The notes beneath the pieces are model-generated. The model saw nothing but the letters and a program-made list of their open reading frames with translations. It did not search any database and was not told the DNA's origin. A stretch of 25,333 bases of DNA, taken from the NCBI GenBank assembly GCA_910588965.1, contig CAJUSO010000050.1, positions 1 through 25,333 of the forward strand, written 5' to 3'. A program made the translations under genes and the position numbers. Shown one piece after another: positions 17,101-23,738 of the stretch (the first letter of the stretch is position 1; the number at the start of each line of letters is the position of its first letter). The stretch comes from an uncultured Lachnospiraceae bacterium (GTDB lineage: Bacteria; Bacillota; Clostridia; Lachnospirales; Lachnospiraceae).

Positions 17101-18455
17101 TCCTGGAACAGCTGCAGCTTACCGATTACGCTTCCATCCAGGAACGCCTGGAGCATTGCAGGAAACGCCTGAACCCACTGGACGGCATCCCGCGGGAAAG
17201 GGAAATTTCCATAGAGAAACGCAGCAAGCTGGAAAAAGAAATCGAATACAAGACGGAACGGCTAAAAGAATACACTGAGAAATTGCAGCAGGCAGACGCG
17301 CTGCGCCAGCAATGGCAGCTCGTTTTCTATCAAGAATTGGAACTGGGATATGTACCCGTCCCCAATCTGGATCTGCAGCAAGGCTACGGAACCGCAAGCC
17401 AGGTCCAGTCCATGCTCCGGGGGCAGCTTGGGGGCAAGGGCGTATATCATCTATTGGGAGACTTGCAGAATATCTACCATGAAAAACGGGGGCTGTTAAC
17501 CGAATACCAGCCGATTATCCAAAAAGGCATATTTGAAGAACTGGCGTATACCGGTTCCGTAAGCCTGCCAGAAGAATATGTGGCGCGCATTGACATTAAG
17601 GCAAAATACAGGGGCGTGCCCCTCCCCTTCCTGAAGCTTGTATCCCAGCTCCAGGCAGAAGCAGATATCCAGAGCAATCTCCTAAGCGAAAAAGACCGGG
17701 AACTTTTTGAAGATATCCTGTCCAATACCATCAGCAAGAAAATCCGTGCCAAAATCCATGAAAGCAACCGTTGGGTAGAGGCTATGAACCGCATGATGGA
17801 ATCCATGGAGACCTCCAGCGGGCTGACCCTCAGCCTGAAATGGCAGCCCAAAAAAGCTGATAAAGAAGGGCAGCTGGACACCAAGGAACTCGTAAGGCTA
17901 CTGCAGACAGACGCGGAAATCATGCGGCAGGAAGATATCGACAAGATTTCAGAACATTTCCGCAGCTGCATCCGGGAAGCCCGGAAGCTATCCAAAGAAG
18001 AAGCGAACCTGCAGTCCTTCCATGTGATCATGAGGGAAATCCTGGATTACCGTAAGTGGTTTGAATTCCAGCTGCATTTCCAGAAAGCCGGGGAAAAGAA
18101 AAAAGAGATGACCGACCGGATGTTCTTTACCTTCAGCGGGGGCGAAAAAGCGATGTCCATGTATGTCCCCCTGTTCTCGGCAGTGGTCGCAAAATACAAA
18201 GGGGCGAACTTAGACGCGCCCAGGATTATTTCCTTGGATGAGGCCTTTGCAGGCGTGGATGAGATGAATATTAAAGATATGTTCCGGCTCATGGTACATT
18301 TGGAACTGAACTTCATCATTAACTCCCAAGTACTGTGGGGAGATTATGACACTGTCCCCAAGCTGGCCATTTACCATCTAATCCGCCCCTTAAACGCCAA
18401 ATGCGTAACAGTAATGAAATATATCTGGAATGGGAAATCCAAAGTACTGTTATAA
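14184..18455 (+). CDS. jetC: Wadjet SMC-like ATPase JetC
   Basis: This 1423-residue SMC/MukB-like motor hydrolyses ATP to extrude DNA loops so that the complex can recognise closed circular plasmids. The N-terminal head has Walker A 'GANGSGKS' (35-42). Two long coiled coils, about 240-570 and 820-1080, flank a hinge around 570-810. The C-terminal head has signature 'FSGGEKA' (about 1315) and Walker B 'IISLDEAFAGVDE' (about 1346-1358), with the catalytic Glu present. A 70-residue tandem repeat interrupts the hinge. ATG 14184 follows GGGAGG by 5 bp and is preferred over TTG 14166. Many homologues share the start 'W.G.RIGLVDFWYY', again supporting this start (from memory of the family). It ends 46 bp before the chosen jetD start. 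All ATPase motifs are intact, so the system should be active. Confidence 0.93.
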   Translation: MGNSRWIGSRIGLVDFWYYGDQEYEFLDGRMLLRGANGSGKSVTMQSFVPLLLDGNMRPERLDPFGSKARKMENYLLEEDDTREERTGYLYMEFKREGSETYLTFGMGIRARKGKKLETWYFYIQDGRRVGRDFLLYKGSAEKLALTKTELRNRIGDGGSVIESQGEYESRVNSLLFGFETVEEYRELLSLLIQLRTPKLSKDFKPSVIHEILSRSLQTLSEDDLRPLSEAIENMDSLATNLRVLEEASRAAEDIQKVYDKYNKAVLLEKAERYLGAGQAWQKWKKETDLLEAERNQAAQDLAGEHAHFQALEQEYQVVDEEYRSLQDSDAAKLKEQEEKLLQEDTELCSLLQQKETKVDAKKEELREKEILLKSHQEEAAQIWAKVGDCFETIEGCMQDSAFLDWQYVIQDLKKEKGAPYDFSFQEGLLKEYQKRVQAGMETLRQERETRRQYGDALQELDARKEQRDAREKEWQQYEEMVQGQKGELTESIHVWAGKNQWLRLEPLVLQQMDRQVESFRYEDDYSNIRELADQKRQEVKNSLSNQSGALERDLRLLQEEKAKISAEIARLEQAEEVGPERPEEVLQNRKLLQGMGIPAIPFYKAVDFKAGLTPEQCGRLEAALAQMGILDALIVSSSYREQILRMDKEVCDKYLFTDDKPLSENCTDNIQLPESPTDNIQLPENLTGNRQMPENLTDNKWPLENLTHDKQMPANLTHGKQLPENLIGLFSAENAEGDTVLSMQIQSILSGIGYQSQALPSTWIAGDGHYRIGILEGTVSSHDTARYIGSTARERHRLECITRLEGSMREIDGKAMECSAQIHQLALHLEELQLEFEAFPRVDDLKVALREANRVQHLLEQAEDDVKRQFAVLQGWEQALKEIQIMVQETCQKTGLPKRLDAYQQEWEDLAEYREAFQCMKEQYQQYLNQLVLIDTRKEQLEGLTMDLDDFMSEHFRLKQQRNKCQASLRSVLEQLQLTDYASIQERLEHCRKRLNPLDGIPREREISIEKRSKLEKEIEYKTERLKEYTEKLQQADALRQQWQLVFYQELELGYVPVPNLDLQQGYGTASQVQSMLRGQLGGKGVYHLLGDLQNIYHEKRGLLTEYQPIIQKGIFEELAYTGSVSLPEEYVARIDIKAKYRGVPLPFLKLVSQLQAEADIQSNLLSEKDRELFEDILSNTISKKIRAKIHESNRWVEAMNRMMESMETSSGLTLSLKWQPKKADKEGQLDTKELVRLLQTDAEIMRQEDIDKISEHFRSCIREARKLSKEEANLQSFHVIMREILDYRKWFEFQLHFQKAGEKKKEMTDRMFFTFSGGEKAMSMYVPLFSAVVAKYKGANLDAPRIISLDEAFAGVDEMNIKDMFRLMVHLELNFIINSQVLWGDYDTVPKLAIYHLIRPLNAKCVTVMKYIWNGKSKVLL
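16158..16367 (+). repeat. jetC: Seven 30-bp in-frame repeats in the jetC hinge
   Basis: Seven direct 30-bp units start at 16158, 16188, 16218, 16248, 16278, 16308 and 16338, coding for residues 659-728. The consensus is DNKQLPENLT; individual units include DNIQLPENLT, GNRQMPENLT, HDKQMPANLT and HGKQLPENLI. The frame is kept because the unit is a multiple of three. The run sits between 'KYLFTD' and 'LFSAENAEGD', within the hinge-like domain, as a predicted flexible, Pro/Asn-rich loop. The copies have diverged at DNA level, so the array is not brand new. Confidence 0.93.
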
Positions 18456-18501
18456 TGGTTCTATAAGCCCACATATATTAGCCAGGAGAATAAATTTTTA
18501 T

Positions 18502-19836
18502 ATGGGAAAGAATAAAATTCTACCGACGGAAGAAGCGCTTTTAAGCCAGGCAGTTGCATATTTCAGAAAATATCCTGTATACGGTAAGCTTTTCCGCCTT
18601 ATGAAGCAAAAATATGCCAGCCTTGGGCGTCTCGGCGGGACTTTCATGCTGGAAGCCCTGGCGCCAGGAGAACGGGATGTGCTATCCGGCTTCACCGGCC
18701 TGGATTTCGGGAAATGCAAGGCTGTCCGCCTTCCCTATGCGAAGCTGGAACACGCATTGGAAAAGAGCCGGTTCGGCGGCTTAAGCTGGGAAGCCATCCT
18801 AGGACAGTACTATGGCGCTCCGCTCCCTATCCAAAAAGAACTCCGCCAGCATCAGCAAGCAGCAAAAGAATCCTTCTGGAACAGCTGCCTGGCCGAATGC
18901 AAAAACCAGGATGTGAAAGCCTGGCTGTCCGGGATCCTTCTGGAACAGAAGCAGGGATACCGCCTCATAGAAAAACAGTATAAAACCGACGCGGAAGGGC
19001 TAAGGCAAATGCTGGGAACCCTATCATCCGCCTTAGGGAACTTGCCAATCCACAGCGGCCAACGGCAGCTCCTGCCGGTATTCGCAGCCCAGACGGCAGG
19101 GAACCCCCATTACTTTGATGAAGGGCGGCCTGCCTGCAGCCTGCTGCTCAATTATGGGGCATCCCGTTTCGGGCAGGCGGATACAGCCCTGTCCGGGATT
19201 GAACAGCGGGAATCCATCCTCTACCAGATGGGCATCCTAAAAGACGGCCTGTCAAACCTCTGCCTGGCCTATGGCATACTGGGAAGAAAAAAAGATGGCG
19301 GGATGCATGAAGGGCTGCTGGGCTTTTCCAAGGAAAAACAGGCGCTCCCGCTAAGCCTGGATACCCTTGGCAGCCTGTCGCAGCTAGTATCTGCAGAAGC
19401 TTGGATGCACCAAGGCAACGCAGCGCAGGTGCAAAACATCTATGTCCTGGAAAACCCCGCCGTATTTACCTACCTGGCCAGAAAATACCCAACGCATGCC
19501 TTCCTGTGTACCATGGGGCAGTTAAGGCTGGCCAGTTACGCCGCAATGGATTTATTCCCGGAGGGATACGCTTTTTCTTATGCCGGGGATTTTGACCCGG
19601 AAGGCCTGCAGATTGCGCAAGGCCTGAAAAAGCGGTACGGCAGCCGCCTTATCCTATGGAATTACCACGCAGGCTATTACATGCAGGCTGCTATGGGCCC
19701 AGCGCTCTCCCCTGCCAGGATGAAAAAATTGGAGAACATCCAAATTCCAGAGTTACAGGAAATAAAGGAATGCCTCCTTACGCATAAAAAACCTGCATAC
19801 CAGGAAAGGATGCTGGAGGCTTATGCCATATACTGA
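18502..19836 (+). CDS. jetD: Wadjet Toprim-like nuclease JetD
   Basis: This 444-residue protein closes the jet operon. JetD is the nuclease that cuts the plasmid after JetABC has sensed its topology. The C-terminal half is a DUF2399/Toprim-type domain. The key acidic residue Glu317 lies in 'VLENPAVF', and Asp363 and Asp365 lie in 'YAGDFDPEGLQIA', where a Toprim fold places its metal-binding acids. The N-terminal half is helical, likely an arm that contacts the complex. The frame opens at 18430, inside jetC, but AGGAG at 18484-18488 points to ATG 18502, where the conserved protein begins. No clear terminator follows; only a weak GCCG/CGGC hairpin lies at 19844-19869. The DUF2399-type JetD combined with DUF5716/DUF6063-like partners suggests a type II-like subtype, to be set by profile search. 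Confidence 0.9.
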   Translation: MGKNKILPTEEALLSQAVAYFRKYPVYGKLFRLMKQKYASLGRLGGTFMLEALAPGERDVLSGFTGLDFGKCKAVRLPYAKLEHALEKSRFGGLSWEAILGQYYGAPLPIQKELRQHQQAAKESFWNSCLAECKNQDVKAWLSGILLEQKQGYRLIEKQYKTDAEGLRQMLGTLSSALGNLPIHSGQRQLLPVFAAQTAGNPHYFDEGRPACSLLLNYGASRFGQADTALSGIEQRESILYQMGILKDGLSNLCLAYGILGRKKDGGMHEGLLGFSKEKQALPLSLDTLGSLSQLVSAEAWMHQGNAAQVQNIYVLENPAVFTYLARKYPTHAFLCTMGQLRLASYAAMDLFPEGYAFSYAGDFDPEGLQIAQGLKKRYGSRLILWNYHAGYYMQAAMGPALSPARMKKLENIQIPELQEIKECLLTHKKPAYQERMLEAYAIY

Positions 19837-19873
19837 GGGCATGGCCGCTTTATCTTTTCTGAAAACGGCTAGG

Positions 19874-19902
19874 TTGTGGGGGTTCAGAGGATATGTTACA
19901 AT
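19874..19902 (+). promoter_or_regulatory. Promoter of the holin-like toxin
   Basis: TTGTGG (19874-19879), 17 bp, TACAAT (19897-19902), with a TG one base before the -10 (extended -10). Transcription would start near 19909, leaving a leader of about 60 nt before the toxin start. Confidence 0.6.
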
Positions 19903-19966
19903 GCGAAAAGAGCAATCGTGTTACAGGGTGTGTTGACCTCATCCAAAAAAGAATGGGGGCGATGCT

Positions 19967-20080
19967 ATGAAAAAGAGAAAACATAAGAAACATAACATTC
20001 CTATTTCTCTTATGGAGTTGCTGACATTTGGTATATCCCTTCTGGCATTGCTTACATTTGTTTTTACATTTTGTAAATAG
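19967..20080 (+). CDS. Small holin-like type I toxin
   Basis: This 37-residue peptide has a basic start (MKKRKHKKHN), then ISLMELLTFGISLLALLTF as one transmembrane helix, and ends in FCK. It matches the pattern of the 'putative holin-like toxin' family (Hol_Tox/TxpA-like), common in Firmicutes and especially in Lachnospiraceae. Such peptides insert into and damage the membrane and are silenced by an antisense RNA. GGGGG is 8 bp before ATG 19967. It has its own promoter, a structured 3' region and a candidate antisense gene, all seen in the sequence. It sits 130 bp behind jetD on the same strand. Its size keeps it out of many gene calls. Toxicity is inferred from the family. Confidence 0.75.
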   Translation: MKKRKHKKHNIPISLMELLTFGISLLALLTFVFTFCK

Positions 20081-20088
20081 CCATACAT

Positions 20089-20135
20089 AGCAAAAGCCAC
20101 CCTTGTACTTTGGCCGGGTGATGGGTGGCATTGCT
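20089..20135. terminator. Hairpin shared by toxin 3' UTR and antisense RNA
   Basis: Arms GCCACCC (20096-20102) and GGGTGGC (20123-20129) are extended by AGCAA/TTGCT (20089-20093, 20131-20135). On the minus strand the inner stem is followed by TTTT, so it may end the antisense RNA. On the plus strand it folds the toxin 3' UTR. Confidence 0.55.
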
Positions 20136-20187
20136 ACTTTTCTTATTGGTCAACCCCTTGTGGGCAGTTGCTTTTTGTTTTGTGTCT
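20090..20187 (-). ncRNA. Candidate antisense RNA antitoxin
   Basis: A minus-strand transcript from the promoter at 20190-20218 would run about 100 nt to the GCCACCC/GGGTGGC hairpin. It would be fully complementary to the toxin mRNA 3' region, as in txpA/ratA-type loci. Ends are predicted from promoter and hairpin positions only. Confidence 0.45.
20151..20180 (+). terminator. Rho-independent terminator of the toxin mRNA
   Basis: CAACCCC pairs with GGG-CA-GTTG (7 bp with a 2-nt bulge, loop TTGT, 20151-20170), followed by CTTTTTGTTT. It ends the toxin mRNA about 100 nt after the stop codon, leaving the whole 3' UTR open to antisense pairing. Confidence 0.55.
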
Positions 20188-20189
20188 AT

Positions 20190-20218
20190 CACATAGCATA
20201 TCTTAGGTTTGGTTGCAA
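20190..20218 (-). promoter_or_regulatory. Candidate promoter of the antisense RNA
   Basis: On the minus strand TTGCAA (20213-20218), 17 bp, TATGTG (20190-20195). A TATGCT at 20195-20200 overlaps but is badly spaced. Moderate match only. Confidence 0.4.
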
Positions 20219-20272
20219 TAGCCATTTTCCCTGCGTTTCCGCAATTTACCCACAACCACTAGAAATTTTCAG

Positions 20273-20884
20273 CTAAAACAGCTTTAATAACTGTATCAGC
20301 TCATGCGGCTTGCTATGAGACGAACCCGTCAATCTTGTATCAAATTGTTGAAAGCCATTCTCACGATAGAAAGATAAAAGCCTTTCCTCATTGGCTGCTT
20401 CTAAAAAGATAACCATGCCCCCTGCCAAATACTGCAGCTGCTTAACCTGCCGTATTGCAAGCCCTAACAACTCCCTGCCAGAAATACGTTTATTTGCACC
20501 ATTATTGTAATTCTTCCCAAGCTGTGCAATCAGATATGCTGCAAGATTATAGGTCTGGTCCTGTTCATTTAATGTGCTAACCCTTGAAAGCTTTCTTTTT
20601 ACAGTATTACTGAATGGTTTTGCCTTTACAGTAATCGGCTTTATTGTGATTGCAAAATATCCGGCCAGTTCTGCATCTTCCGTTGAAAATACCAGGTATG
20701 TAACCGACTGCTGTTTTCTTGCAAATTCAATGGACTGTTCCTTTACAAATCTTTCAACATCCTGATTTATCGTACATGAAAACTCGGAAAGGATCTGAAA
20801 CAGAGCATCCTCTCCGAGTCCATGCTTTCCTTCAGCCAAATACTCACGAATGTTGAAAACTGTATATTTACTTGTTTCCTGCAT
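20273..20884 (-). CDS. GNAT acetyltransferase, likely toxin of a TA pair
   Basis: This 203-residue protein carries GNAT-fold hallmarks in its second half: a beta-strand 'YNLAAYLIAQLG', the helix 'SGRELLGLAIRQVKQL', then 'GGMVIFLEAANEERLLSFYRENGFQQF', the typical end of the fold. GNAT enzymes move an acetyl group from acetyl-CoA. Those paired with a small upstream gene are often toxins that acetylate aminoacyl-tRNA. The classic R/QxxGxG/A acetyl-CoA loop is not obvious; 'GKNYNNGANKRISG' lies near that place. ATG 20884 has GAGGAA 8 bp upstream and overlaps the small partner gene by 17 bp, so the two are coupled. The N-terminal 60 residues are unlike ordinary GNATs. The toxin role is inferred from the gene pair. 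Confidence 0.7.
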   Translation of the reverse strand: MQETSKYTVFNIREYLAEGKHGLGEDALFQILSEFSCTINQDVERFVKEQSIEFARKQQSVTYLVFSTEDAELAGYFAITIKPITVKAKPFSNTVKRKLSRVSTLNEQDQTYNLAAYLIAQLGKNYNNGANKRISGRELLGLAIRQVKQLQYLAGGMVIFLEAANEERLLSFYRENGFQQFDTRLTGSSHSKPHELIQLLKLF

Positions 20885-21062
20885 CCGTTTTCTTCCTCTT
20901 CTCCATGAATTCCGCTATATCTTTTGGGTCAGTTAAAAAAGTTGCGCTGACATTGATAGGAGGCGTAGGGTTATTGGCAGAAGCCTCTATTGCATCGGCA
21001 AACATCTCCACCTGCTTTTGGCCTGATATAACAAAATTCTTCGTGATGCTCGATGTTGCCAT
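20868..21062 (-). CDS. Small partner of the GNAT protein, likely antitoxin
   Basis: This 64-residue protein begins MATSSITKNFVISG and ends in a charged helix, 'DIAEFMEKRKKTDAGNK'. It resembles small proteins that precede GNAT genes in Firmicutes. The start is ATG 21062, 8 bp after a perfect GGAGG (21071-21075); the frame extends to a GTG at 21071 that lies inside that site. No clear ribbon-helix-helix or helix-turn-helix domain is visible, so it may neutralise without binding DNA, or bind weakly through its N-terminal strand. It has a strong promoter of its own. Function as antitoxin is inferred from coupling and order. Confidence 0.65.
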   Translation of the reverse strand: MATSSITKNFVISGQKQVEMFADAIEASANNPTPPINVSATFLTDPKDIAEFMEKRKKTDAGNK

Positions 21063-21122
21063 TAGAAACACCTCCTTTCATCCGTATGGCTTATTTTACA
21101 TCATACATGCTTCCCTGCTTAT

Positions 21123-21151
21123 ATTGTACGGTTTTATCATTGCTTTTGCAA
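21123..21151 (-). promoter_or_regulatory. Sigma-A promoter of the GNAT pair
   Basis: On the minus strand TTGCAA (21146-21151), exactly 17 bp, TACAAT (21123-21128). Transcription should start near 21116, about 55 nt before the small gene. The near-consensus boxes suggest the pair is transcribed on its own. Confidence 0.7.
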
Positions 21152-21230
21152 CAAAATTTTAATGGATATTTTATGCCTGCATTGTTCCCCCTCCACCTGC
21201 AGTTTTTCGGCAGATATCCTTTTTGCTGCC

Positions 21231-22130
21231 CTACAAATTTAACCCAAACCGCTTTGTCTTCCTATGCCCTCTTATATCTGTATAGGTAATCGCGTTATTT
21301 TTTATCGTAACCTTCCCGTCGCATCTTACATCTAGCGTTTTTACTTGCGTCTTCTTTGCGCTGCCATCTAACCTACAGCTCTTGACCGCAATGCGCCATT
21401 TGAATCCCCCAAGATTCTTTTTCACTTCTACATAAAACAGCATGTTGGCAACCATCATATGGGGGCCTGATTTTTTGCTGATTGTCTTGAATGTCTCGGT
21501 CTTTGCATCAAAAACCAGGAGCCTATCCCCATCGCGTTTATCCATAACGCTGGACCTAATGCAGATATAACGCTGGCGCTGCTCTACGTTCCCGCAATTT
21601 TCTTGGTTGCCTCGGATAAGCAGTTTGTTCTTCTTTGCCTTAATACTATATCTATAAAAACTTGAGCCGCCCTTTGCCTTGGAATCATCCCCTTTGGAAT
21701 AGTATAGCTTCCCGCTATAATATCCTCCCAGGTGGAATGATTCCTTTTTTTCCAGTTGCAGGGAGAAAACCTTTTTCTCCTTTTTCCCTATGGAAGAAAT
21801 ATAGTGGACGATCACTTTTTTGCCGTTTTGCTCTGTATAATAGACAGAGGTCCCATTCGTTACGATTGTGCCGTCTATCTTGGATTTCCCAGAAGCAGAT
21901 ACCAGAAGCGTCTTCCTCCCATTTTGGACAGCATACAGGCAGTTGCCCTTAAACTCAAACGTTGTCCTTCCCACCGTCCGGTCTTTTGCGGAATACTTGG
22001 CGGATATTTTGACTGTTTTATACTCTGCTGCCGCCTCTGCCTGCATAGGAGGGGCTGTAACTGCCGCCCCGCCCCAAAAAATAATAATGATTAATATCAT
22101 GCATAACATTCTTTCCATCATTTTTTTCAT
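21231..22130 (-). CDS. Secreted protein, beta-propeller-like (DUF5050-like)
   Basis: This 299-residue protein has a signal peptide (hydrophobic about 9-26, likely cut after 'MQAEA'). The rest is a run of short strands of the type 'NGTSVYYTEQNGKK', 'GGYYSGKLYYSKGD' and 'NAITYTDIRGHRKTKR'. This pattern resembles DUF5050 or prolow-density-lipoprotein-like beta-propeller repeats, which often act as surface binding modules. It is very Lys-rich. No catalytic motif is seen. It is a paralogue of the 304-residue protein at 24360-25274: both share the 'NGR.TLL.S' block, 'ITNG..(V/I)YY', 'GYY..K.YYS.G' and the C-terminal 'D..G..KTKR'. ATG 22130 follows a strong GGAGGAG. No terminator is evident in the 168-bp gap that follows. 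Confidence 0.65.
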   Translation of the reverse strand: MKKMMERMLCMILIIIIFWGGAAVTAPPMQAEAAAEYKTVKISAKYSAKDRTVGRTTFEFKGNCLYAVQNGRKTLLVSASGKSKIDGTIVTNGTSVYYTEQNGKKVIVHYISSIGKKEKKVFSLQLEKKESFHLGGYYSGKLYYSKGDDSKAKGGSSFYRYSIKAKKNKLLIRGNQENCGNVEQRQRYICIRSSVMDKRDGDRLLVFDAKTETFKTISKKSGPHMMVANMLFYVEVKKNLGGFKWRIAVKSCRLDGSAKKTQVKTLDVRCDGKVTIKNNAITYTDIRGHRKTKRFGLNL

Positions 22131-22167
22131 ATCTTTCTCCTCCTGTTATAAATTATAACTTCCCGAA

Positions 22168-22199
22168 GTCTTAAGCCCATATTTTATAAGGCTTCAGAC
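22168..22199. repeat. Hairpin in the gap before the propeller-like gene
   Basis: Arms GTCTTAAGCC (22168-22177) and GGCTTCAGAC (22190-22199) pair at 9 of 10 positions around a 12-base A/T loop. It follows the stop of the FN3-type frame by 30 bp. There is no U-tract, so it is not a standard terminator. It overlaps a 19-codon frame, MPLGYFGFARGLKPYKIWA, at 22171-22230, whose ATG overlaps that stop; I do not claim it is a gene. Confidence 0.35.
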
Positions 22200-22229
22200 C
22201 CCTTGCAAAACCGAAATATCCCAGCGGCA

Positions 22230-23729
22230 TTAAATGGTAATGCGTTTTTTAGCGCTCCATGGGCCGTAGTAAGTATTCTTCCCTACCTTCTTATAAGCGC
22301 GTACGCGTACATAATAAGTAAATTTAGAATAGTAAGAACGGTATGCGCTGATTTTTACGGACGTCTTCTTCGTCTTTTTCTGCGAAGGATAGGAGAAAGA
22401 ACTATTTCTGGAATACTGCACTTCATATCCGCTTGCTCCTGATACTTTCTTCATCTTCACTTTGAAACCGTCGGAAGCTTTTGATAAACTTGCTATCGCT
22501 GAGGCGCTCTTCATACCGTAAATACTTTTTGCTGTACTGTATACGCTGGAATAATTCTTCTCCACCGTCTTCAGCTTATACGTATATGTCTTCTTGTTCC
22601 CGGTTTTCTTATCCGTATACGAAGCTGCGCTTCCTTTTTTAATCGTTTTAATCAGCTTATAGCCACCCTTTCCCTGTTTACGGTAAATCTTGTATCCAGT
22701 AGCGCCCTTGACCGGGTTCCAGCTAATCTTAACGCCCTTGGATGTATTTTCCAGGGAAGAAATCTGGGCGGAAACAGGCTGGTAAGCTGCTATGGAGAAA
22801 CTGTATGCGCCCAAATTAGACCTGTGTACGCCCAGGTAATACGTCCCTTTGGAAAACTCCGCCGTATAAGAACCAGTTTCTTCTGATACTTCCCATTTCT
22901 GGTTTCCATTATAATCATAAATCCTATAACGCGCATAAATACCGGAAACACTCAAACGCATTTTCTGCGTTTTTCCAATCGTAAATTCAAAATAATCCAC
23001 ATCGTCATTTTCGGCAATCTGCCCTTTGTATGTCTTTCCAAGGGAAATCCTGTTCGCTTTCGCCAGCGTATTATTCCCCTCCCCGTCCACATCCTGGAAC
23101 GTTTCAGCAACATTCTGCGCCGCCAATTTGAACTTATACATCATTTGATCATCGTCAGAAATCTTTAAGTAATATGTCCCTTTTGTCAGATGATATGAAT
23201 CCGTATCGCCTTGATACCACGAACTACTCCCGCAAATACTTTCGCCATCCTTCCCATAAATTTCATAACTAATATCATTGCCATACCCGTCACTTGCCAA
23301 AACCAAAAGGGATAACGACGACAGCGATGGCTTGGAAAGCGTGAATTTAAAATAATCGTTCTTGTCATTTTTCGCAATCTGCCCAGTGTATGTTTTATTC
23401 AAGGAAATATTGTTCGCCGTGGCGATAGAATTATTGGATCCCCCATCTTTCTCCTTAAAGCTCTCACCAACACCATCCAGGGACAGGCTAAAGCGGAAGT
23501 TGCCCGCCGTGATTTCGCCATTGCCAAAATTATCCTCATCACTATCATAACCTTCCCCGATTGCAAGGTAGGTGCCTGCGGTCAGTCTCAAGTTTAGTTC
23601 TGCAGAATTCATACCAGTTGTAGAATTATAATCAGATCTATAATAATGCCCCGCATTCGTATTCCAACCATAAGACAGTACATAATAGAGTCGGTCAATC
23701 TCCTCCGACCGCCCATTGATAGTCAACAT
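22230..23729 (-). CDS. C-terminal part of split PPC/FN3 surface protein
   Basis: These 499 codons continue the frame of the fragment at 23736-24188, from which they are cut by one TAG. They hold the rest of a first PPC-like beta-sandwich. Two clear further copies follow ('NKTYTGQIAKNDKNDYFKFTL' type and 'GKTYKGQIAENDDVDYFEFTI'), each with a 'KGTYYL' end strand. Then come two fibronectin-III-like domains ('GVKISWNPVKGATGYKIYRK' and 'GFKVKMKKVSGASGYEVQYS', ending 'YYGPWSAKKRITI'). Such domains serve adhesion or substrate binding on secreted proteins. ATG 23729 has no ribosome binding site and no signal peptide, so this part is unlikely to be made or secreted alone. Either it is dead since the stop arose, or it is reached by readthrough. 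Confidence 0.7.
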   Translation of the reverse strand: MLTINGRSEEIDRLYYVLSYGWNTNAGHYYRSDYNSTTGMNSAELNLRLTAGTYLAIGEGYDSDEDNFGNGEITAGNFRFSLSLDGVGESFKEKDGGSNNSIATANNISLNKTYTGQIAKNDKNDYFKFTLSKPSLSSLSLLVLASDGYGNDISYEIYGKDGESICGSSSWYQGDTDSYHLTKGTYYLKISDDDQMMYKFKLAAQNVAETFQDVDGEGNNTLAKANRISLGKTYKGQIAENDDVDYFEFTIGKTQKMRLSVSGIYARYRIYDYNGNQKWEVSEETGSYTAEFSKGTYYLGVHRSNLGAYSFSIAAYQPVSAQISSLENTSKGVKISWNPVKGATGYKIYRKQGKGGYKLIKTIKKGSAASYTDKKTGNKKTYTYKLKTVEKNYSSVYSTAKSIYGMKSASAIASLSKASDGFKVKMKKVSGASGYEVQYSRNSSFSYPSQKKTKKTSVKISAYRSYYSKFTYYVRVRAYKKVGKNTYYGPWSAKKRITI

Positions 23730-23735
23730 GCCCGA

Positions 23736-23738
23736 CTA
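23736..23738 (-). other. In-frame amber codon splitting the surface-protein gene
   Basis: Minus strand reads CTT CCC TAG TCG GGC ATG. Both sides are in one frame and form one continuous domain. A Lys or Gln codon (AAG or CAG) is one base away; the matching place in the next copy of the domain has Lys. Confidence 0.8.

Noticed and set aside
18430..18501. Extended jetD start inside jetC
   Set aside because: The 24 extra residues look non-conserved and the AGGAG site at 18484-18488 points to ATG 18502.
19837..19873. Terminator after jetD
   Set aside because: Only a 4-bp GCCG/CGGC stem with a large loop and no U-tract is visible.
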